64,000 bases of DNA, taken from assembly GCF_964656455.1 (NCBI RefSeq), contig NC_135724.1:9353466-9417465 (forward strand), read 5' to 3'. How positions within the stretch are numbered: the first letter of the stretch is position 1; each line of letters starts with the position of its first letter. The translations under genes and the position numbers were made by a program. Source of the stretch: Halichoerus grypus. Taxonomy: Eukaryota > Chordata > Mammalia > Carnivora > Phocidae. The notes beneath the pieces are model-generated. The model searched no databases. It was not told the DNA's origin and saw nothing but the letters and a program-made list of their open reading frames with translations. Below, piece by piece: positions 57,760-64,000 of this stretch.

Positions 57760-58520
57760 CAATTATAAACTTGGCAGTCAACTTTGAAACCTGCCTGTCA
57801 GTCAGCTCCTGCTTTCCATCAATCATTAACTTGTGCAAAGTTCTTCTCAGGAATTTCTCAAAGCAGTTCTTTCTTCTTTATCCTGATTCTAATTTGCCAT
57901 CATGGTCACTCATGCAGTATACCTCAGTAATGACTTTGTGGGCTTCCTAGCTCCTTGTCTTAGTCCCTTTCAGTCCACCTTTTACTCAGGGTGCATGATG
58001 ATTCTGAATAAATTCTAAGTCTGACAACGCTGTGCTCTTTGCTCTCATATTTATACGTGAAAAGCCATACTCCACAGCAGAGCATGTAAGCCACACAAAG
58101 GGCTGGCCCTTGTCCACTTGTCCATCACAACACTGCTGTGTATGTATTCCAACCCTACCAGACTCCTTGAATACAATTCACGTGGTTTAACCTTCATTCT
58201 CAACTTTGCTTAAGTTCCCCAGGAAGCCAGGAATGCCTGACTCTGGCACCTTTTCCTGTCATTTGCCCGTCTTCTGGTCATTCTTTAGAACTCAGATTAT
58301 ATTCTAACACTTCCAGGAATGTTAACATGACTTCTTTTTTTTTATTAGATGCTTAACTATATATATTACCATATCTGTGTGTACCTGGTGCATTGTCTGT
58401 CTCCCTCTTACACAGTGAAAACTGTAAGGACAGACCAATGTAATTCATGGCTGTATTCACAGGGCACTTTATAGTATCTTGGACATAGTAAAGCTTAACA
58501 AATATTTATTGAACTAGATG
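57760..58520 (+). mobile_element. L2 LINE 3' relic, ~0.75 kb
   Basis: Plus-strand L2 3' part: AACTTTGAAACCTGCCTG, AAAGCCATACTCCACAGC, CTTCTGGTCATTCTTTAGAAC and CACTTCCAGGAATG, then the tail ACAGTGAAAACTGTAAGGAC, GGCACTTTATAGTATCTTGG and CAAATATTTATTGAAC. Diverged. Confidence 0.6.
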
Positions 58521-59324
58521 AACTGGATTGCGCCCAAGAATAAATATTTGTTAAAATGATTTATAGATTCAGTCTCAACCCTAAACTTTATGAAACAGAT
58601 CTACTTTAAAATTTTTGCATTATAAAACAAATTTTAGTTATACTACATATTATCTGAAGCTTCTTATTTCTCCAGGAATTTCTCCAGTTCTCTAGATTTC
58701 CCACTATTATTTTCTTATTAGATAAAAGAACATGTTTTCTTCTCCTTAGGTTAAAGAACTGGAGACCTCAATTCAATAACCAGCTTTTCCTAAGAAAATT
58801 AAGTTTTGCAATGCATCGGCATTCCTTCTTTTCCTATCAAAGTGCTTCCACACATTATGTGAACTTTTGCAATACTTTCTAAGCAGTAAACTTTGCTTAT
58901 AAAACTGAAGTGGCAGAGTCTTGTCCAAGTCACAATCGTCTCTTTGGGAAAACAAAAACAAACAAACAAAACTTCCCATTTGATATTGATCAATTCATTT
59001 GGTTAATTCAATTCAAAATCACTTGATGTTGATTCCTACTTACATACATATTAAGAAGAGGAGCTAGACATGGGACAAAACCAAAATTGCCCCAAAGTGA
59101 CTTGTTATGTCCAGAAAAGCAGCTCGAAGACATCTAACTAAACCCTTTAAATTAAAACTTCCCTTATAAATGTGTTAACATAAATTTGTGCCCTGAAAAC
59201 TGTTGCTTATTTTATTATAATATATTATATTATTATAATGTGAGTGCCATTGTTTTCTCTTTCAATTATTTACTATTCACTATCACCAACATCAATATAC
59301 AAATAACAGTCATAACAACTAATA
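58521..59324. other. Unassigned DNA
   Basis: Two overlapping minus-strand frames near 58773-58993 show no recognisable domain. (AAAC)n at about 58957-58970; TTATTATAATATATTATATTATTATAA near 59209-59237 is a TA-rich near-palindrome. Confidence 0.35.
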
Positions 59325-59490
59325 TTCATTCAGCAGTCGCTTAACTAATGTACTTAACATATGTTAATCCATCAAATCATCATTGAAACCAAAGAAAATA
59401 AGTGCTATTATTAACTTGGCTTTAAAGACAAGAAGATTTATGCAAATACAGTAAATTTCCCAAGATTTCACAACTAGTAGCAAATCTTAA
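59325..59490 (-). mobile_element. MIR relic
   Basis: Antisense MIR in order: ACTTAACATATGTTAATCC, GTGCTATTATTAAC, AAATTTCCCAAGATTTCAC and AACTAGTAGCAAATC, matching the MIR core complement. Confidence 0.6.
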
Positions 59491-59569
59491 CTATTTTCTT
59501 CTGTATGTCAAGGTAGTATCTTCTAAGAAAAATACATACTTCAGGGACCTCTCTAACCTATGATTTTAT

Positions 59570-59640
59570 TTGCAAGGCCTAGCAGAATGCTAAGTACACA
59601 TTCATTGCTAAATACATATTTGTTCAATGTATCTAACATT
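59570..59640 (+). mobile_element. L2 LINE tail fragment
   Basis: CCTAGCAGAATGCTAAGTAC, ATTGCTAAATACATATTTG, TTCAATG match the L2 3' terminus. Short. Confidence 0.4.
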
Positions 59641-59814
59641 TGAAATTCTTTTTGAATGGGGGCCTTAGGCTTTAGGAGCTAGTTTAATATGATGAATATG
59701 TTTGAGTTAGGACCAGGACAAAAACAATGCACCTTTAACATAGATAAAAAGAGCTCCGGAAAACACAGTAAATGAATCAAGTATTTTAGCAGTGGCAGAC
59801 ATGTGGTAAAAAGT

Positions 59815-60390
59815 TCCATTCAGTTGAACAAACATTTAGTGAATACTTGTTATGTGTCTGGCATTGCACCCAGTGCTTTGGATTAGGAGAAGGAAAGGTC
59901 CATAAAGGCTTACTTTCTACTAGGGAAGACAAACAAGCAAATGTATGAGTATGATACAACATCATAGCTGTTGTCATGGTGACTTTAAAATGTTACAGAA
60001 TTACAAATAAGGTAGAATTCATTTGATCAGAATAGGTAAGATGATGTGCAAAGCCACAGAATGGAGGAACCACCGAATAGGAAGACATGAAATAGACAAA
60101 AGGATTTGGGATGATATTCCACTTAAAAAGAACAGCATGAGCTAGTTTCCAAAAAGATTTAAAAGTGTATGGTTTGGCTGTGGAACAGAGAATGGTGTGA
60201 CAAGAGCTGAGTGCAAATGGCATCCTGTGACTGCACTTGAGGTAGTTCAAGATTTAAACACTATGATTTGTGTATTAGAAAGTCAATAGTGGAAGTGATG
60301 GGCAGGTCAAATGGGGAGAGGGATGTTAGAGATAAAATAGCACTTATCCATATCAGTAGTGTGGGCTGCATGATAGGGACTTGGAAAGAT
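59815..60390 (-). mobile_element. L2 LINE 3' relic
   Basis: Antisense L2: AACATTTAGTGAATACTTG, GTCTGGCATTGCACCCAGTGC, then ATGATATTCCACTTAAAAAG, GAACAGCATGAGC and CTGTGGAACAGAGAATGGTG. The order runs from the 3' tail inward. Confidence 0.55.
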
Positions 60391-60544
60391 AAGCAAAATT
60401 GACACATCTTAGCTAAAATAAGAGAAAGAGGGAAAATTCAAATACACTTAGAAATGAAAGAAGAAACATTACAACTGGTGCCACAGAAATACTATCATAC
60501 ACCAACAAAATGAATGATCTGGAAGATGTGTTCCTTTATATTCA

Positions 60545-60665
60545 TTTATACATTGCATATGGCTGTTTATACACTACAGTGGTAGTTGCAACAGAGACCA
60601 TATGGCCCATAATGCTTAAAATATTTAATATCTGCACTTCATAGAAAAAAGTTGTCAATCCTTGC
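60545..60665 (-). mobile_element. hAT-Charlie-type (MER) fragment
   Basis: CAACAGAGACCATATGGCCC, GCTTAAAATATTTAATATCTG and GAAAAAAGTTGTCAATCC are the antisense of the same MER family as at 57113, extending further inward. Confidence 0.55.
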
Positions 60666-60845
60666 TATAAAGAATTATTATAACTGAGGGGGAAAAGTGC
60701 TACAATTAATAAAAGCTTAATTATTTCTTATTTGTTCTCTAGGAGGATATTCTAAATTGTTTTCCAATGTACATGAGAATCGTTGTGCCAAATCCTAAAA
60801 TGTCACTTGTAAATAACTATGTAGGTCTCAGATATTTGGCTTACT

Positions 60846-61350
60846 TGTGAACTACGAAGTTAACCTGACACAGTTTCATGGATGCTGGCAGAAAACATGA
60901 GATTCTTGGGTCAGAAAAAAAGGACTTCATTTTATAGCACAGAACGTTGCTTTTGCTGGCCCTCCTTGCCCCTCAAGTTCCATGGGGCACTGCGGATTCC
61001 CCAGGTGGATACTGTGTACGAAATGGGTTTGTATAACAGCTGAAGATCCCCAAGCTTGGGGAATCCCAATCATTTATAATGGGCTACAACTTACCTAGAC
61101 CCTCTTCAGGATGGGAGATCTTTATTACCCTGGAAAGCAAAATGACTCTCTCTCTGCTCTAGAAGGCACAATTTCCGTCTTTCCTGGCTGACTACTCTAC
61201 AAACATTATCAAAAGATCATCTGGAGCAAAAGATGTAGTCGTCAGTGTCTCTGTTCTTAAGTCATGTGGAAACATGACAGACTTGTGGAGAATCGTCTCC
61301 TGATAGCAATCGAATAAAAAAATGTTTTTAACTGCATTTCTCGGCAAATT
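60846..61350 (+). other. LTR-like GC-richer block with AATAAA
   Basis: About 500 bp of more GC-rich sequence. It begins TGTGAACTACGAAGTTAACC and holds CTGACACAGTTTCATGGATG, CACTGCGGATTCCCCAGG and AGCTTGGGGAATCCC. AATAAA lies at 61313-61318, close to the right edge. The layout fits a solitary LTR of an old ERVL-class element, but I cannot name the family and see no TSD. No coding potential. Confidence 0.4.
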
Positions 61351-62660
61351 GGTTTTGGTATGCACATAATCACATTTTATATTTTTCTCACAAAGTTTTT
61401 ATATTATCCTGTGTGCTGATGAGTGGACTTCTGTGCTTATATCCCTTTACGCAAGCACTAACACCTTTGACTGAAGTCTTCCTTTGATAGTTCTTTGTGA
61501 AATGAACTTCCTGGAAGGTTATTGAAAGCAAAAATACAAAGAGAACATATCATAGAAGAAAAGCCCATTGAAATAAAAGATTCATTCTTACTTTATTAAA
61601 GCAATTTAAGCAAAATTCAATATTGAAAAGGATGTGTCTCACCGGCTAGAAGATGTTGCCATCAAGTCAATGCAGATTTTTCCAGACCATACCACCCATG
61701 TTGGCATCACAGTGGCCTCCTCCATGCATTTTGGCTAACCCCCAACACAACCTGCTTATTATTGCAGCTATTTACTTCTATATATATTTTTTCTCAGCTG
61801 TGATGCTGGAAGAAATACACACTGTGACATCATGCCATTCTTCCTGATAAAACCATTATTTTTGAAACAGATTTAGACATCTCTAATAATCTTTTATGTT
61901 GCTTAGAAGACCTTAATAACAAGTTATGACAATCAGACACTTACTGCACATTCAGGGGAGATTTCCACTTTAGTTGCCATAGCAAATAGAGGCTTTGATA
62001 TTCATGACTATGCTGTGAATTTGTCATGCTTTTGATTCTTTTTTATTTTAGACGATGCTTGTTATGTTTCAAGCATTCTACAGATGATACACAATTATCT
62101 TTAACTGTGTGTAGGAGACAATAAAAATGAAAACATAATAAAATGTCAAATACATTCATCTGACTCTAATAATTACTTGTGCTCACCTACACAAGCAAAT
62201 ATCAAAGTAAAAGTAATGTTCCATTTCAGTTGAGAAGAAACAAATTAATCAATTTATGAGAAAAGTTTATCTGGAGTTATGCCTGAGAATAATGTAAAAA
62301 TAAAGATTCTTCTAAATCTGTTTCACCACTGTACCTAATGACTAGAAAAATGCTTATCATTCGGTACACAATCAGCAAACATTTTTTTAAATTAATGAAT
62401 ACAAACAGAAGTGTTATCAAAGGTCTAGGACCCAGATTTATATAGCAACTTTATTTCTATTTTTTTCCCTCTGAATACTTTTGCAATAAGGTAATTAGAT
62501 GCTTTGTGAAATGGGATGAAGAAAACATATTCAAAGGGATTTATTCACAATAGCATATATACAGCTCACACTTACTTAAAATTAACATATGATGAAACAA
62601 ATTTTCTTTAAACAAAAGATACACACACAAATTCAAAGTAAAAAAAAAAACATAACATAC
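61351..62660. other. Unassigned, apparently unique DNA
   Basis: The plus-strand frame at 61653-61847 (64 codons) has no recognisable domain. No repeat recognised. Confidence 0.35.
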
Positions 62661-62671
62661 TTTTCAATTTG

Positions 62672-62874
62672 GTTTTTTTTTTATTTTTTTAAAGACTTTA
62701 TTTATTTGACAGAGAGAGACACAGCAAGAGAGGGAACACAAGCGGGGGAATGCGTTAAGGAGAAGCAGGCTTCCCGCCGAGCAGGGAGCCCGATGTGAGG
62801 CTCAATCCCAGGACCCTGGGACCATGACCTGAGCTGAAGGCAGATGCTTAGCGACTGAGCTACCCAGGCACCCC
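62672..62874 (-). mobile_element. CAN-SINE, fresh copy
   Basis: Minus-strand copy, head GGGGTGCCTGGGTAGCTCAG at 62874. The perfect 8-bp TSD TCAATTTG is at 62664-62671 and 62875-62882. Confidence 0.95.
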
Positions 62875-62882
62875 TCAATTTG

Positions 62883-64000
62883 TGCTGAGAAGTTAGACTG
62901 GGTCTACTTTTTCTTAAATTTCCTTTGGTCTTTTAATCTTGGTATACTCTCACTCTCACTGATGCTTTAATAATCAGCTATTTAAATTTGTTCTCTAATT
63001 TATTATTTTTAATTTAATAAAAATTTGTTGTTTTTTAATTTTCTCATGGTAATTTTATATATTTCTAGTAAAAGTAAAAATTATTTTAAATTATAATTTA
63101 ATTTCTGCTAATAACTTACCCTGGGCATTACAAAGTGAGAAAATAAATGTACTTATGTCATAAGTGTTAGTGTAAAACTAATGTCTTAAGTTTCTCAATG
63201 TGTTATTTTGATTAAAATATATACATGAAAGAGAGAGTTGAGAGGACCTACATTTCTTCCCTCAGAATTCTCCATTTGTTTTTCATTCTTAACACATAGA
63301 ATTAAAATATTTTAAAATTTAGCACAATATCTAAATCAAAATGCTATATCTTTTTACAGTTAGGACTATTTCCACAATTTTTATAATTGCTAACATAAAT
63401 AACACTGAAAGAGACATCATTGAAAAACACATTTTTTTTCTCCATGTATTTTTTTCAGGGTATTTCCTGCAATGAACACCCATAATTCCCTGCCTCTTTT
63501 GCTTTTTTAGTCACTCATGGCTATGTTTGTTTGTTTGTTTGTTTTTTATCTAAAAATCATGTCCTTCTTGCCTAGAACTTTTTCTTGTATTATTTTTTGT
63601 GATGATTTTATTCAATCTCTTTTTGCATTCTGGAAATTCTACAATAAGATATTGAATAGTCTAGACTAATTATTTTTCCTCTTATTTCCCATATTGACTT
63701 TTTCTCTAGTTTCCAACTTTTCACTTTAAATAACACCTTCTGATGAATTTTAATATTTTTGCTATCAGCTTTCCATTTGTACTTCTTCCTGTTGAGTGTT
63801 TCTTTTATATATCTTGCTTTTACTTCATGGAGTCATTGTCTTGTCTTATTTTTTAAAGAATATACATTGCAACTTGTTCATTTTTCTTTTAGAAATTGTC
63901 CTTTGTTTTCTTAATTGCCTTGGTCTTTTGTAAATCTTCTTTTCTTTCTCCATTTATTTTGGCCTGCATTTTTCACCAATGGCCACTGGCAATGGTAGAT
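62883..64000. other. Unassigned AT-rich, T-rich DNA at the window end
   Basis: A (TTTG)n tract lies at 63525-63544. The T-rich character from about 63550 could be the antisense of an old L1 ORF1 region, but I cannot match specific blocks. No gene. Confidence 0.3.

Overview
This is mammalian nuclear DNA from a carnivore. It carries 28 copies of the carnivore tRNA-Lys-derived SINE (CAN-SINE/SINEC). Their heads read like GGCGCCTGGGTGGCTCAG, and the freshest copies match the form I associate with bears, seals and mustelids (Arctoidea). I see no copy of the dog form (head GGATCCCTGGGTGGCGCAG) or of the cat form. The identification is from memory of repeat families, not from a database search.

No protein-coding exon, intact gene or functional RNA gene can be supported. 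The longest open frames (143, 140 and 115 codons) fall in an old L2 LINE, on the antisense of an unassigned GC-richer block, and in unassigned DNA. The window behaves like intergenic or deep intronic DNA, AT-rich and dominated by interspersed repeats.

Layout. 1-3 kb: one ancient minus-strand L1, interrupted by a younger L1 tail (itself split by a SINE), a 27-bp U6 snRNA fragment and two more SINEs. 3-9.3 kb: a SINE-dense stretch with an MLT1A-type LTR that holds a 35-bp U2 snRNA fragment, ending in a head-to-head SINE pair. 9.3-19 kb: sparse repeats, with L1, L2 and MIR relics. 19-22 kb: an old full-order L1/HAL1 relic split by an MLT1A LTR, a young L1 tail and an (AC)n tract. 22-31 kb: SINEs, MER5-like DNA transposons and a 0.9-kb L2. 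31.2-48.6 kb: a 17-kb tract with no CAN-SINE, holding old L1s, three MaLR LTRs, MIRs and a GC-richer block near 38.1-38.7 kb that may be an unrecognised LTR. 48.6-64 kb: SINEs again, L1 and L2 relics, a second LTR-like block near 60.8-61.3 kb, and an unassigned AT-rich end.

Nothing here forms an operon or pathway. The content is layered retrotransposition: ancient L2/MIR, then MaLR LTRs, MER-type DNA transposons and L1M, then lineage-specific L1 tails and CAN-SINEs whose target-site duplications (TSDs) are often still perfect. I did not find a new biological system. The most unusual items are the two short, 3'-truncated snRNA insertions, the SINE-free tract and the two unclassified GC-richer blocks.
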